Part shown: positions 16,552-26,310 of the stretch, in pieces
Layout: every line of letters starts with the position of its first letter
Numbering within the stretch: position 1 is the first letter of the stretch
Origin: Rubellicoccus peritrichatus
Lineage (GTDB): Bacteria; Verrucomicrobiota; Verrucomicrobiia; Opitutales; Cerasicoccaceae
Direction of reading: 5' to 3'
NCBI RefSeq assembly: GCF_033100135.1
Contig: NZ_CP136920.1
Span: 3,467,001 to 3,531,000, forward strand
Length of the DNA: 64,000 nt
Notes under the pieces: generated by a model
What the model was told of the DNA's origin: nothing
What the model saw: only the letters and a program-made list of their open reading frames with translations
Databases searched by the model: none
Made by a program: the position numbers and the translations under genes

Positions 16552-17967
16552 CTAGCTGACAACATCTAGTGACAATGGTCCCTGATAGTTTCGGTAGGTC
16601 GGCTTATGCTGGCGTAAAACAGGATCCACTTTGAAATCCATTGACCAGTAGGGGTCATTGCTTTGCGTGATGTATGTATTGAGTAAGTCGTGGTGGTTTT
16701 TGAGGATGTCGGTATACTCAGGGTTGAAAGCAAGATTATGAGTTTCGCCCGGATCGGTCTGCAGATCATACAGTTCTGTGCCATAGCATTCTCGATAATG
16801 CGTGTACTTGTAGCGCGGCGTTCTTACCATACGTCCTGGTTCAATCGTATGCCCCCACTCGGTATGCCATTGCGCATATACAGCCTGATGGAGATCCAGA
16901 GTCGGGTGGTCCGCAGTGATCGCTTCATACAATGATCGGCCTTCGATATCCTGGGGGGGAATTATGTCGGCGAAATCACAGAGTGTTGGCAGTAAGTCAA
17001 GCAGGGAACAAAGTCCCTCTATACGGTGATCTTTCGGTTCGATGCCGGCGCCGGAAAAAGCAAGAGGCACGTGCATGGTTTCTTCGTAGAAACTCGTATG
17101 TTTGGTGGCCATCCAGCGACCACACATGGAATCACCATGATCTGAGAAGAAAACAACCAGTGTGTCCTGGGCATCGTCACGTTGATGCAAGGCATTCAGA
17201 ATATGCCCAATTTCGGAATCAACTAGTGACAAATAATGGTGATAGGCATGCAGGTAGTGCCTGATTTTCAGCTCATCCCATTCTGATATCTGAGCCTGGC
17301 GTCGATGGGCGCTGGCGAGATATCGTATCGGGATGGGGCGATTGCTAAACTCGCTTTCACTTAAATACAGGTTGTCGGGTAAAGAGGGCAGTAGATCGAA
17401 AGTTTTCTTTAAAGGCCTAGCCTCTGCGTTTTCACCAATCCAGCCGCAGATGTTGTGCGGATTGTTGAAATCTGTAACAGCTAGAAAGGGCTTTTGTTTT
17501 GAATATGATTCAAGGAAATCTACAGCCCTTTGGCGAGTGTAACGATCCTGCCGTGTGTCATAGTTATGAGACAGACTTGGATGTGCTGGTTCTGTTTCCG
17601 ATTCCTGTATCGGAACGCATTGAAACCCACGTAAAGCCCCGGCATCATGTTGTTTGCCGAAGTGAACTGTTTCATAGCCAGCATGATGAAAGAGAGTGCC
17701 AAGTGTGTTTATCCCAGCGTTGACTGAAGAGACCGGGAATGGCTCTCCATTGGCAAGGACACCGGTTTGGTGTGGGTATCGACTGGTCCAAAAAGAAGCA
17801 CGTGATGGTTGGCAGAGTGGACAGTTGGAATAGGCACTGTCGAAACTCACGCCGGAACTGATGAGAGCATTGATGTTCGGAGTAGATGCGAAATCGTTTC
17901 CCCAGGCTGGAAGTGCCTGGGCGGATAGTTGGTCGCAGATAATTACCAGAATGTTTGGTTGGGCCAT
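16552..17967 (-). CDS. Type I (FGly) sulfatase
   Basis: This 471-residue alkaline-phosphatase-superfamily sulfatase starts at the ATG at 17967 (MAQPNILVIICDQ). Cys52 in CQPSR is the residue converted to formylglycine. The early Asp in ICDQ, the FFSDHGD motif and the WMATKHTSFYEE segment fit the metal and sulfate site. No signal peptide is visible, unlike many polysaccharide sulfatases, and no FGly-generating enzyme gene is in the window. Such enzymes remove sulfate from marine polysaccharides or small sulfate esters; the substrate class is not determinable here. Confidence 0.87.
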   Translation of the reverse strand: MAQPNILVIICDQLSAQALPAWGNDFASTPNINALISSGVSFDSAYSNCPLCQPSRASFWTSRYPHQTGVLANGEPFPVSSVNAGINTLGTLFHHAGYETVHFGKQHDAGALRGFQCVPIQESETEPAHPSLSHNYDTRQDRYTRQRAVDFLESYSKQKPFLAVTDFNNPHNICGWIGENAEARPLKKTFDLLPSLPDNLYLSESEFSNRPIPIRYLASAHRRQAQISEWDELKIRHYLHAYHHYLSLVDSEIGHILNALHQRDDAQDTLVVFFSDHGDSMCGRWMATKHTSFYEETMHVPLAFSGAGIEPKDHRIEGLCSLLDLLPTLCDFADIIPPQDIEGRSLYEAITADHPTLDLHQAVYAQWHTEWGHTIEPGRMVRTPRYKYTHYRECYGTELYDLQTDPGETHNLAFNPEYTDILKNHHDLLNTYITQSNDPYWSMDFKVDPVLRQHKPTYRNYQGPLSLDVVS

Positions 17968-18114
17968 TGTAGATATGTGAACAATCCTAATCTGGAGCAC
18001 GACATGGTTTCAATACCGTTTCTTGTTGCAAACTGATCGCATGAATATCTGATTAATCAGTAGAAATCATCATCAGAAAAGTAAGAGTAATTTACTTGGT
18101 TTAATCACTATTCA

Positions 18115-18570
18115 ATGAAGCCATTCAACGAATCATCCGTGGCTGCTGTCTTCGAAGCATATCCTGAAAGTGTACGTGGAAAGTTGCTCAAACTTCGAGA
18201 GCTTATTTTCCAAGCGGCGGTCCAGACACCTGGAGTTGGAGCAATTGAAGAAACGCTGAAGTGGGGGCAGCCGAGCTATCTTACCAGTGAGACAAAGAGC
18301 GGAACGACGATACGCATTGATGCGCTCTCATCTGAGCCCGGGTGTTATGGGATCTATTTCCATTGCCAGACAACACTTGTCGAAACATTTCGTAATGAGT
18401 TTGGGGATAAGTTTCGGTATGAAGGCAATCGGGCTTTGATTTTCGATGCGAATGAAGCTGTGCCTGAGAAAGCCTTACTTGAGTGCATTTCCATGGCACT
18501 GACCTACCATTTAAGGAAAAAAGGAACTGGGGTTCCGATTGGTAAGCGTATACATGAAAACGAACGCTAA
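18115..18570 (+). CDS. DUF1801 domain protein
   Basis: This 151-residue protein matches the DUF1801 (YdhG-like) pattern: KLLKLRELIF, then EETLKWGQPSYL and a beta-sheet with GTTIRI and CYGIYFHCQTTLVETF. It is a small cytoplasmic fold of unclear function found widely. It stands alone between the sulfatase and the DciA-like gene. Confidence 0.72.
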   Translation: MKPFNESSVAAVFEAYPESVRGKLLKLRELIFQAAVQTPGVGAIEETLKWGQPSYLTSETKSGTTIRIDALSSEPGCYGIYFHCQTTLVETFRNEFGDKFRYEGNRALIFDANEAVPEKALLECISMALTYHLRKKGTGVPIGKRIHENER

Positions 18571-18601
18571 GCGTCTTATAGCGAAGCCGAGTCAATGAAT
18601 C

Positions 18602-18970
18602 TCAGCCCGCGCGGACCATGATCTCACGAACCGTTCCGCATTCGGGAAGTTCGCGGACTTTTCGAAGAATCTCGGTTTTGCGAAACATTAGCTCCTGGCG
18701 AAGGACGGCGTTGGTGGTGATAATAATGAGCTTCTTGCCGTCTATGATTTTATGGGGACGGCAGCGATGGGCAGTCTGTTCGCCGACAATATCCCGCCAT
18801 TTTGCCATGATGGTATCTTCAACTGAAGCTTTGCCGATACGATGCTTTTGAAGAATGACTTCAACCAGGTTTTCCAGTTGCACAGCATCACGCAATCTAG
18901 CTGGACTTCGTTTGTAGGTAATACCACGAAGGTCTGCGATCAGGCTGTTGGCTTCTCGTGAAAATTGCAT
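18602..18970 (-). CDS. DciA-like (DUF721) protein
   Basis: The protein has 122 residues. The central and C-terminal part (about 35-112) has the DUF721/DciA pattern with MAKWRDIVGEQTAHRCRPHKI followed by GKKLIIITTNAVLRQEL. DciA loads the replicative helicase DnaB in bacteria without DnaC. It is encoded alone here, immediately convergent with the DUF1801 gene. If it is the host's helicase loader it is an essential core gene. Confidence 0.75.
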   Translation of the reverse strand: MQFSREANSLIADLRGITYKRSPARLRDAVQLENLVEVILQKHRIGKASVEDTIMAKWRDIVGEQTAHRCRPHKIIDGKKLIIITTNAVLRQELMFRKTEILRKVRELPECGTVREIMVRAG

Positions 18971-19075
18971 GCGACTGTTTTACTATTGAGCATACTGCCG
19001 GATATTACCAGCGAGAAGCTTGGTTAATTTGAACTGCTACTTTTATGCAATCTTATGGCGTTGAAACAATCAGAG

Positions 19076-20215
19076 TCAGGAAGCATACAGCTGAGCTATG
19101 CTTTTGTGAAAGGCTTCGTAGTTGCATCGCTGAGCGTATTGCTGAAGCGATGTCTTGAAGGTATCTTGCTCCTTGTCCCACTCTGATGCGATTTGTTCAA
19201 GTACTTTGGCTAGGTCGCTGGCATTGCGGTCATTAAAACGCCAGCCGAGTTTATTGTCTTTAACTTGTCGACCAAGCAAATGGTGATCGCTGGCGAGGAC
19301 TGGTCTTTGCGCTGCCGCAGCGGCAGACAGGAGATTGGCCGAACCGTAGTGCGAGAGATAGGGGAGGGTGACGATATCTGCTGCCGCGTAAAGCTTGGCT
19401 TCTGTTTCGCTATCGACGAAGTAGTCGAGGGAAAGAGCGAGTCCGGTGTTGGCTAATGCTTTCACTTTTTCGGCTTCCGGAGCATCAGTTGGGGCTTTGC
19501 CAGCACGTAAGAGAAAGAACTTTTCCCGAGCCGGACATTCCTCTAGGGCCTCAAGTAAAAGTCCTAGGCCTTTGCGTTTGGCGTAAACGCCGAAATGGAG
19601 CAAAGCGATTTTATCACCAGGCACTTTTAGGGCTGCTCTGGCTTCAGACTTTGCGGGAAGTTTGGGAAATGCTGCCGGATCGCAAATGAGTTGAATCGGA
19701 AGATTGGGGTAGAGAGACTCGGCGATTTCGGCCACCTGTGGATCGAGGACGTTGATGCGACTCCACCAGTTTTCCTCGTATAGCTTTTTAAAGCCATGGC
19801 GTTTCACTGAGGTTCCCAGACCACTCTGGTCAGGATCAATGGGGCGCGGGCGATGATAGACGCCAGCGATTTTACCTTTGAGCCCCAATGGAGGGCGTTT
19901 ACCAATCGTGGCAGAGCGAAGGAGTGAGGAAGCAAAATTGTCCAATGAGGTCCAGTAGACTTCATCTGCATCAAGGCTTTCCCTAAGTGAATCAGCAACA
20001 GCTAGTTCAGCGACACCGTTAACCGGATCAATCTTCCTGATGTCTATGTTCTTCTCGTTTGTTAAATGCGATTGCACACGTTCCGGCACTGTAGTGGCCA
20101 AAGTGACTTGATATCCGATGCCAGTGAGGGATTCTGATACGAGTGCAGCCCATTTGGGGTGATGACCATCAGGGCGCGGCTCGAAGACGAGGATTCTTTT
20201 ATCCTTGGCCATCAC
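19076..20215 (-). CDS. Glycosyltransferase family 4-like
   Basis: This 379-residue GT-B enzyme has an N-terminal acceptor domain beginning ILVFEPRPDGHHPKW. Its C-terminal nucleotide-sugar domain has ALLHFGVYAKRKGLGLLLEAL and a late segment ADIVTLPYLSHYGSANLL. Its start overlaps the stop of the GT2 gene upstream by 4 bases, so it is the last gene of a three-gene operon (GT9, GT2, GT4) for LPS core or a related surface glycan. Sugar and linkage are unknown. Confidence 0.8.
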   Translation of the reverse strand: MMAKDKRILVFEPRPDGHHPKWAALVSESLTGIGYQVTLATTVPERVQSHLTNEKNIDIRKIDPVNGVAELAVADSLRESLDADEVYWTSLDNFASSLLRSATIGKRPPLGLKGKIAGVYHRPRPIDPDQSGLGTSVKRHGFKKLYEENWWSRINVLDPQVAEIAESLYPNLPIQLICDPAAFPKLPAKSEARAALKVPGDKIALLHFGVYAKRKGLGLLLEALEECPAREKFFLLRAGKAPTDAPEAEKVKALANTGLALSLDYFVDSETEAKLYAAADIVTLPYLSHYGSANLLSAAAAAQRPVLASDHHLLGRQVKDNKLGWRFNDRNASDLAKVLEQIASEWDKEQDTFKTSLQQYAQRCNYEAFHKSIAQLYAS

Positions 20216-21012
20216 GACTTCTTATCGAGCTCGACGGGCTCTTTGCTATGCAGGTGTTCGTAGAGTTTGGCATGCCGATAGAAGGTTGAGAAAGCTTGAA
20301 ACCAGGCGATGTAGAAACCAGGGAAACCATCAAGAAAACCCAGTCGCAAAAAGTAAGCCCTGAAAAAGCGCCAGATGCCTCGGAAGATGGCTGGGATTGC
20401 TGCCCATTTTTGGCCGCGATCCAACATCCGCTCGAGATAGATATCTGCGAAGTAAGGGATTTTGGAAAGCTGATCGTTCATATCGTTGAAAGAATAATGA
20501 AAGAGATCGCCGCCTAACTCGACGACTTTGCCATCCACTTCCATTTTATCATGTTCGCGGCTGCCAGTCCATTTTCCTTTGCCATTACGAATCAAACGTA
20601 AACTGTGATCTGGATACCAGTCACCGTGGGTTATCCATCGGCCAAGAAACCAGACTTTGCGGGGGAAGTAAGCTCCGTTGGTTCCATTCCCGTCATTTTG
20701 GACGAAGCTTTTGATGCTCTTGGCTAGTTTTTCAGAGACTTCTTCATCGGCATCAATGGATAGGATCCATGGTTGGGTGGCTTTGCCGAGAGCGATGTTT
20801 TTCTGATCACGGTGACCATGCCAACTCTCTTCAAAAATCTTCGCTCCGAACTCCTCTGCAATCGCTTTTGTGCCGTCAGTGCTGTCATTGATTACAATGA
20901 CAATTTCAGAGCACCACGGAGCTGCACTCTCAAGGCAACGTCGTATCTTGTCGGCTTCATTGTGAGCGATAATTGACAAGGAAACCGGGAGCTTTTCGAC
21001 GGACTCAGACAT
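20212..21012 (-). CDS. Glycosyltransferase family 2, WaaE-like
   Basis: This 266-residue GT-A enzyme starts with LPVSLSIIAHNEADKI. It carries IVINDSTDGT and the metal-binding ILSIDADEEVS (D-x-D). The later FPRKVWFLGRWITHGDWYPDHSLRL and the tail YLRLGFLDGFPGFYIAW resemble WaaE/KdtX-type beta-glucosyltransferases of the LPS core. It overlaps the GT9 gene by 8 bases and the GT4 gene by 4 bases, which indicates one transcript. Confidence 0.84.
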   Translation of the reverse strand: MSESVEKLPVSLSIIAHNEADKIRRCLESAAPWCSEIVIVINDSTDGTKAIAEEFGAKIFEESWHGHRDQKNIALGKATQPWILSIDADEEVSEKLAKSIKSFVQNDGNGTNGAYFPRKVWFLGRWITHGDWYPDHSLRLIRNGKGKWTGSREHDKMEVDGKVVELGGDLFHYSFNDMNDQLSKIPYFADIYLERMLDRGQKWAAIPAIFRGIWRFFRAYFLRLGFLDGFPGFYIAWFQAFSTFYRHAKLYEHLHSKEPVELDKKS

Positions 21013-22015
21013 TGGCTTGCAGCATGGTCAGTGCGGTTTCAGTAACCAATTCGGATGAGATGGTATCGATGCAGCGACTAGCCTGGGCGCAGGTCTCGAG
21101 ATGGCCACTGCAAATGCAGAATCCGCCTTTGAGTGTACGGTGCTGCTTCCCGGGTGGCGACCAGCGTTCAGGAGAGGTTGGCCCAAACAGGCCCAAGGTC
21201 GGCACACCAAGCCCCGCCGCAATATGAAGCGGGGCGGTATCGGGTGAGATAAAAAGTTTCGCTTGAGAGAGTGTTTTGGCAAAAGCGATCAGTGAGTCAC
21301 TCTTTCCAATGATTTCAGCATCCGGGTCAACCTTTCGCAGGTCCTGCAAAAGCTGCCATTCGCGATCAGAAGGGCCACTGGAAAAGAAAACATCATGGCC
21401 GGCTGCGGTTAGTCTTTGTCCGACTTGAGCCCAAAGCTGAACAGGTAACTCCTTTTTACGCTGACTGGTGGAAAGATGGCAGATGATGGGTGACTTTGCT
21501 GTGTCATTCTCCACCTTCGATTCTTTATTGGCCAATGCTAATTCGAGCTCCCAATGAGCTGGAGCGGGGGTTTCCCAGGGAGTTAGCACATAGAAATCGC
21601 GGATGGTCTCATGCCTGGTCGTATCCAGTTCTTCGATGGTTTCCGTATAGCAGACGCGCCGCGTGCGGCTTCCACGCTGAGGATGCACACCAAGCCGTTC
21701 CTTTGCGCCAATCAGACGACTTAAAAGCGCTCCGCGATCATTGCCGACAAAGTCGACAGAGCGATCAAACTTCTCTGCCCGCAATTGCTTGATCATCGGC
21801 ATCGTTTCGAAGATCCGGGCTTCTCCTCGTGAGCGAGGTAAGCCCCAGATCCGGTCAATCCATCCTAGGCCGCTGATTAGCGGGGCAGCTTCCTCTGCCA
21901 CGAGGACATGCAGCTCGGCATCCGGATACTGCGCCCTGAGCGCACGCAATGCAGGAACCATCACGACGACATCGCCGAGATACTTAAATTTGATTGCCAG
22001 GATTTTTGATGCCAC
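21005..22015 (-). CDS. Glycosyltransferase family 9, heptosyltransferase-type
   Basis: This 336-residue GT9 enzyme opens with KILAIKFKYLGDVVVMVPALRAL, the typical start of WaaC/WaaF/WaaQ proteins. It has ISPDTAPLHIAAGLGVPTLGLFG near the end, the ADP-heptose-binding region. It probably adds heptose to the inner LPS core. It is the first gene of the GT9-GT2-GT4 operon. Its start is only about 20 bases from the divergent second GT9 gene. Confidence 0.87.
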   Translation of the reverse strand: MASKILAIKFKYLGDVVVMVPALRALRAQYPDAELHVLVAEEAAPLISGLGWIDRIWGLPRSRGEARIFETMPMIKQLRAEKFDRSVDFVGNDRGALLSRLIGAKERLGVHPQRGSRTRRVCYTETIEELDTTRHETIRDFYVLTPWETPAPAHWELELALANKESKVENDTAKSPIICHLSTSQRKKELPVQLWAQVGQRLTAAGHDVFFSSGPSDREWQLLQDLRKVDPDAEIIGKSDSLIAFAKTLSQAKLFISPDTAPLHIAAGLGVPTLGLFGPTSPERWSPPGKQHRTLKGGFCICSGHLETCAQASRCIDTISSELVTETALTMLQANV

Positions 22016-22034
22016 CAGTTTGATATGTCTTTCT

Positions 22035-23072
22035 GTGAGAGATAGTTCGCCAACTTTTTTTGATCAGGTCCGGAATTCCAAGAAAATACTTGTGCTGGAT
22101 CTTGGCTTTCTTGGCGATACCATTCATCTGGTTCCCGCGTTATGGGCAATTCGAGAGGCCTTACCAGATGCAAAGATCGATGCCATGGTAGGCGATCATA
22201 TTAAAGATATCCTGCGTCTGACGCCCTGGCTCGACGAAGTTCTTGGCTACCCGCGTTTTCCGACATCGCCCGGCCTTGGGTGGCACATTTCTTTTATCAA
22301 GGAGCTTCGTTCGAGGAAATACGATGCCGTTATCAATCTGAACGGATCAGATCGGTCGAGTTTTCTAACATTACTTTCGGGGGCATCACTGCGGCTCGGT
22401 CGTTTTCCGCCAAAGATTCCGTGGTATTGGAAGTATCTTTTTACGGAATACGTTTTTGCGCCATTTGACAGGCCTGTATTCAAGCAACGTTGGGATTGCT
22501 TAAAGAGCTGCGGTTTCCCAGTTGATGAACCGCAGTTTGCAGCTCAAATACCAGAGGACATTGAGAAGAAGGTTGCTGATTTGGTCGACGGGGAGTCTGG
22601 TTTTATTCATATCAGCCCCTTTACGACGCAAGATACCAAGGAGTTACCGATTTCTGTCCTGGCTGAAATGATTGATCTCATGCATGGGCGTTTTCCAGCA
22701 AAGAAGGTGGTCGTCAGTTGTGCCCCCAATGATCGTGAACGCGGCAAACTGAAGCAGTTACTCTCAGCTCTTTCCGGACCAAGGCCTTGGAGAGTCTTCG
22801 ATGGAAACCTCTTACTAGTAGAGCTTGCTGGCGTTATTTCAAAGGCTGTGATTCATCTTGGTGGTGATTCCGGCGCTCTGCATGTCGCTCTAATGGTTGA
22901 TCGGCCGACTGTATCGTGGTGGCGGGATTATCCGGGGATTGATGAATGGAAACCACAAGGTGAAGACCATGCTGCATTGATCGGGGTAGAGACTGAAAAC
23001 GGTGTGGCGAGTATTACGGCTCCAGCATTGCTAGTGGAGGCTTCCAGGCTTATTGAGCAAACAAGCCAATGA
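22035..23072 (+). CDS. Second glycosyltransferase family 9 protein, divergent
   Basis: This GT9 enzyme has about 345 residues from the GTG at 22035; TTG at 22020 is the alternative and the open frame runs back to 21741. It begins KILVLDLGFLGDTIHLVPALWAIREALP and ends with HLGGDSGALHVALMVDRPTVSWW, so both GT9 landmarks are present. It is clearly related to the neighbour at 21005-22015 but transcribed the other way. The two genes probably arose by duplication and may add different heptoses. No ATG suits the homology start, so the initiation site is uncertain. Confidence 0.82.
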   Translation: MRDSSPTFFDQVRNSKKILVLDLGFLGDTIHLVPALWAIREALPDAKIDAMVGDHIKDILRLTPWLDEVLGYPRFPTSPGLGWHISFIKELRSRKYDAVINLNGSDRSSFLTLLSGASLRLGRFPPKIPWYWKYLFTEYVFAPFDRPVFKQRWDCLKSCGFPVDEPQFAAQIPEDIEKKVADLVDGESGFIHISPFTTQDTKELPISVLAEMIDLMHGRFPAKKVVVSCAPNDRERGKLKQLLSALSGPRPWRVFDGNLLLVELAGVISKAVIHLGGDSGALHVALMVDRPTVSWWRDYPGIDEWKPQGEDHAALIGVETENGVASITAPALLVEASRLIEQTSQ

Positions 23073-23074
23073 TT

Positions 23075-24211
23075 CTACGGAGCCTTTTCCAAAATCTTGA
23101 ACAGATTTGCGTTCCATGCATCGTTGCCAAATCGTCTAATGAGTTTGCTACGGTATATATCAGCATCCTGTTTCATTTTTTCTACCAATGCAGTGTCAGC
23201 CCATTTTGTGAAAAAGGCATTCATATCACCCGCTTCATTTACGAAGCCTGGGTAATCCGTCCCTAAAACACTTGGAATAGCTCCGACAGGGAAGGTGATT
23301 AAGGGGTTTCCCATGATTACTGCTTCGGCATGGGCCAGCCCAAAACTCTCTTGAAAGGTTCCTGGGGCCAGAGAAATGTCAGCAGCAGATAGTAAAGTCG
23401 GTATTGAATCGACGGGCCCTAACCATTGCATTCTCTGATCAGGCACCTTATTGCAAATTTCATTCAGCTCCTGAGCATCTTCTTCACTGGCTGGTCCGGC
23501 AAAATAGAGCTTCCATTTGCTTCGTAGTGATGACTCGGCAAACTTCCTTGCCAACGTGATTTGGCCCTTTCCCGAGCCAATGCGCCCAACACAGACCGCT
23601 ATGGAATCCTCTTGGCTCCATCCCAGTTTCTTACGAGATGCGGAGCGGTTGAATTGATTTGGATCAAAGCGTTCGGTGTCTATTTGAGGATTGAGCAGAT
23701 GAACCTTCTGATTGAGTTGCTTGCTCGCCTCCGCGTGCTGCTGAATAGGTTCTGATGCGCAAAGCAGGTTGGCTTTGTCCGCACCATATTGTTTCCATTT
23801 TTCCAAGCATCGATCATCGTTAAAGCCATATTCGCCTTGCCAAAGCGAGATGACAAAGTCCTGTTTGGATTTTAACTGCAAGGCCGCCCAGAGGGAGAGA
23901 AAATCTGTAGAGAACAGTATATGCTTTCCATGACGATTACCCAGAAATGCTCTGCCTTTTTGCCGGAAATGAGGCCAGCGAGTCCAGCTTAGTGGCTGGC
24001 GAGGATAGGGGAAGGGGACTTCGAGCTGCCGGCCTTTGGCGGCTTCTGTAAATGCGTCGAAGAGCTTTCCGCGCTTATGTGTAATTACTTTGACTGGATA
24101 AGACCATTCACGGCATTTCTTTATGATCCCGAGCGAGGCGAGCTCGGCTCCACCGAGAGCCGTCTGATGCATAAAAAAAACGATTGTCGGCTTACTGCTC
24201 TGTTCAGCCAT
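23075..24211 (-). CDS. Glycosyltransferase family 4
   Basis: This 378-residue GT-B enzyme has an N-terminal domain with FFMHQTALGGAELASLGI. The C-terminal GT1 domain has AVCVGRIGSGKGQITLARKFA and SFGLAHAEAVIMGNPLITFPVGAIPSV, whose E-x7-E-like region binds the donor. It converges on the second GT9 gene with 2 bases between stops. The upstream GT2 gene ends 1 base before it, so the pair is one operon. Confidence 0.85.
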   Translation of the reverse strand: MAEQSSKPTIVFFMHQTALGGAELASLGIIKKCREWSYPVKVITHKRGKLFDAFTEAAKGRQLEVPFPYPRQPLSWTRWPHFRQKGRAFLGNRHGKHILFSTDFLSLWAALQLKSKQDFVISLWQGEYGFNDDRCLEKWKQYGADKANLLCASEPIQQHAEASKQLNQKVHLLNPQIDTERFDPNQFNRSASRKKLGWSQEDSIAVCVGRIGSGKGQITLARKFAESSLRSKWKLYFAGPASEEDAQELNEICNKVPDQRMQWLGPVDSIPTLLSAADISLAPGTFQESFGLAHAEAVIMGNPLITFPVGAIPSVLGTDYPGFVNEAGDMNAFFTKWADTALVEKMKQDADIYRSKLIRRFGNDAWNANLFKILEKAP

Positions 24212-24212
24212 A

Positions 24213-25118
24213 CTACCGATTTGATTTATAGTGACGATAGGCGCGGATTAGATGCTCAATTTTACGTCCAATCGTCATGCTGCTTCCCCAAATGATGGAA
24301 CGATAGCATTTCCATTCCTTTTGACTTGGTTTCTGCCAGGTTCTGAATTCGGCTAAAGCTTCAATATCAAAGGTCGCAGGAAGCTCGACTTGTCTCCTGA
24401 AGTGTTCCGTTATCTCGTGGCTTAGGCGAATAATGCGATAGGAAGTGCTAATGTCGTGTTTCCTGGATGCATCAAAGTTCTCTCCGTGCACACGGTATTC
24501 TACCTGGACGTCCTTAATGAAATACTGACGGGCCCCGAGGATCGATGCACCCAGAACAACACCGGCTTCACCGGTTTGAACGCCGTAGGTAAACCAGTGT
24601 TTCGGGTATGGAAAGATGCGTTGAGCCAGGGAACTCCTGAAAGCCAGGAGGGAGGTTTGCCCGGTAGCCCAGTAACGGTCATGAATTGCAGCCAGCGCCG
24701 ATTCTCCGATGAAGCCGCTTTCAGCTCGTGGATATTCATCGCCTGTTCGATTGCCGATAAACCGATAGCCAGTGAAAACCAGCTCCGCTTTGGGGTTCTC
24801 TTCGAAGGCTTCAATCGTTGATGCTACATGATGCGGCAAGTAGCGATCATCCGCGTCGAGGAGAAATATGATGTCTCCGTTGGCCTTGGCGACTGCTGCA
24901 TCCAAGGCGGCAAGGTGCCCTTGATTTTTCTGTGAGATGAGTGTGATGTGATCTTTATCGGAAATGTATTTTTCCAGAATCTTTACAGAGTCATCCGTTG
25001 AACCATCATCAACGATAACTATCTGGTCTACAGGCCGGGTTTGACCCAGTACGCTGTCGAGGCACTCCTCAAGGAAGCGTCCATAATTATAGTTGGTAAT
25101 GGCGACGGTCGTTCGCAT
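24213..25118 (-). CDS. Glycosyltransferase family 2
   Basis: The protein has 301 residues from the ATG at 25118 (MRTTVAITNYNYGRFLEE). The open frame starts at 25259 but the extra residues are basic and unlike the family. IVIVDDGSTDDS and IIFLLDADDRYLP give the nucleotide and D-x-D metal sites of GT2. It leads the GT2-GT4 pair of the glycan locus. Donor and acceptor are unknown. Confidence 0.84.
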   Translation of the reverse strand: MRTTVAITNYNYGRFLEECLDSVLGQTRPVDQIVIVDDGSTDDSVKILEKYISDKDHITLISQKNQGHLAALDAAVAKANGDIIFLLDADDRYLPHHVASTIEAFEENPKAELVFTGYRFIGNRTGDEYPRAESGFIGESALAAIHDRYWATGQTSLLAFRSSLAQRIFPYPKHWFTYGVQTGEAGVVLGASILGARQYFIKDVQVEYRVHGENFDASRKHDISTSYRIIRLSHEITEHFRRQVELPATFDIEALAEFRTWQKPSQKEWKCYRSIIWGSSMTIGRKIEHLIRAYRHYKSNR

Positions 25119-25359
25119 CAAAATATGAAGTTGGACGATGCAAATAATGATATCATCAGCAATAACATTTCTGTAAGCCGTTTTTGACCTTCGGCTTTGG
25201 GAAAAACGCTTTATGCGCCTTGCAATGGATTTTTTTTTGCGGCAGTAAGTCTTGATCATAAGATGCCAAACAGTTCGAAATCATGTTAATGAAGCAGAGT
25301 TTTCAGGAGGAGAATGAACGCGGTTCAAGGTGTGAAACGTCGCCGGGTCTATAGTTTGA

Positions 25360-26298
25360 ATGAAGTCGGAAAAGCGGAGAGTGAAAGTCGCATTCACACC
25401 AGGAGTTACCCGGTGGAATGATATTCTGGGGAGAGCTCTGGATACTGCCTTTGAGGTGGAGTATGGCGAAGAGGATCCGGATTTGCTGTTTGTATCGGAT
25501 ACAGATCCCCCCGATCCACGGGCCAGTCAATGTCGTTCCATTTTAGTAGCAATCGAAAATTCCTGGCCTGATTTCAATACTCAGTGCGGGGGGCTGATTT
25601 TCCTGCACACCGATCATCCAAGAGCGTTACGACTGCCTTTCTACGCGCTGACTTCGAGACCAGATGAGTTGACAAAAGGAGAAGGGTATTCGGATAAAAT
25701 CCTGAACGAAGACCGTCGTTTTTGTGCATTCGTTGCCTCAAACATGAATGAGTTCAGGACAAAACGGCGGGCTGTATTTTTTAAGCAGTTACACGCCAGA
25801 AGGCACGTGGACTCAGGCGGAAGTTTCATGAATAACCTTGGTTATCGTGCGCCGGATCTTAAGGATTTTTATCGAAACTATCGTTTTGTGATCACTATCG
25901 AAAACCAGGATTGGCCTGGCTATACGACCGAGAAAATCGTTAGCGCCATGCGCTGTGGCTGTATCCCAATCTATTGGGGTAATAGACGAATCGCAGAGGA
26001 TTTTAATACGAAAAGCTTTATCAATTTGCATGACTTCCAAAGTAGCGAGAAGGCGATCGACTATATTCTTCAAGTCGACCAGGACGAATCGTTGAGGCGA
26101 CAATATCTGGATGAGCCGTTCTTACACGATAATCGGCCTGGTAAGTGGTTTGATCACAAACGTGTTGCTGATTACCTTATTAGGATCATGGATCTACCCA
26201 TACCGAGTCGAAGGCTTCCATATCTACGTCATAAAATTTTTAGAATGCAGCGGAAGATGAAGCCATACGTTGATCCTTTGCTGCAACGTGATAAGTAG
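25360..26298 (+). CDS. GT10 glycosyltransferase (fucosyltransferase-type)
   Basis: This 312-residue enzyme has the GT10 C-terminal signature FVITIENQDWPGYTTEKIVSAMRCGCIPIYWG, split here only by its own loops, which binds GDP-fucose in alpha-1,3-fucosyltransferases. The N-terminal acceptor domain (about 1-120) is variable, as usual. It is followed after 12 bases by a second GT10-like gene. Bacterial GT10 enzymes often decorate LPS O-antigen, sometimes as Lewis-type mimicry. Fucose as donor is a family inference; no GDP-fucose synthesis gene is in the window. Confidence 0.82.
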   Translation: MKSEKRRVKVAFTPGVTRWNDILGRALDTAFEVEYGEEDPDLLFVSDTDPPDPRASQCRSILVAIENSWPDFNTQCGGLIFLHTDHPRALRLPFYALTSRPDELTKGEGYSDKILNEDRRFCAFVASNMNEFRTKRRAVFFKQLHARRHVDSGGSFMNNLGYRAPDLKDFYRNYRFVITIENQDWPGYTTEKIVSAMRCGCIPIYWGNRRIAEDFNTKSFINLHDFQSSEKAIDYILQVDQDESLRRQYLDEPFLHDNRPGKWFDHKRVADYLIRIMDLPIPSRRLPYLRHKIFRMQRKMKPYVDPLLQRDK

Positions 26299-26310
26299 GA
26301 TTCCTTTCAT

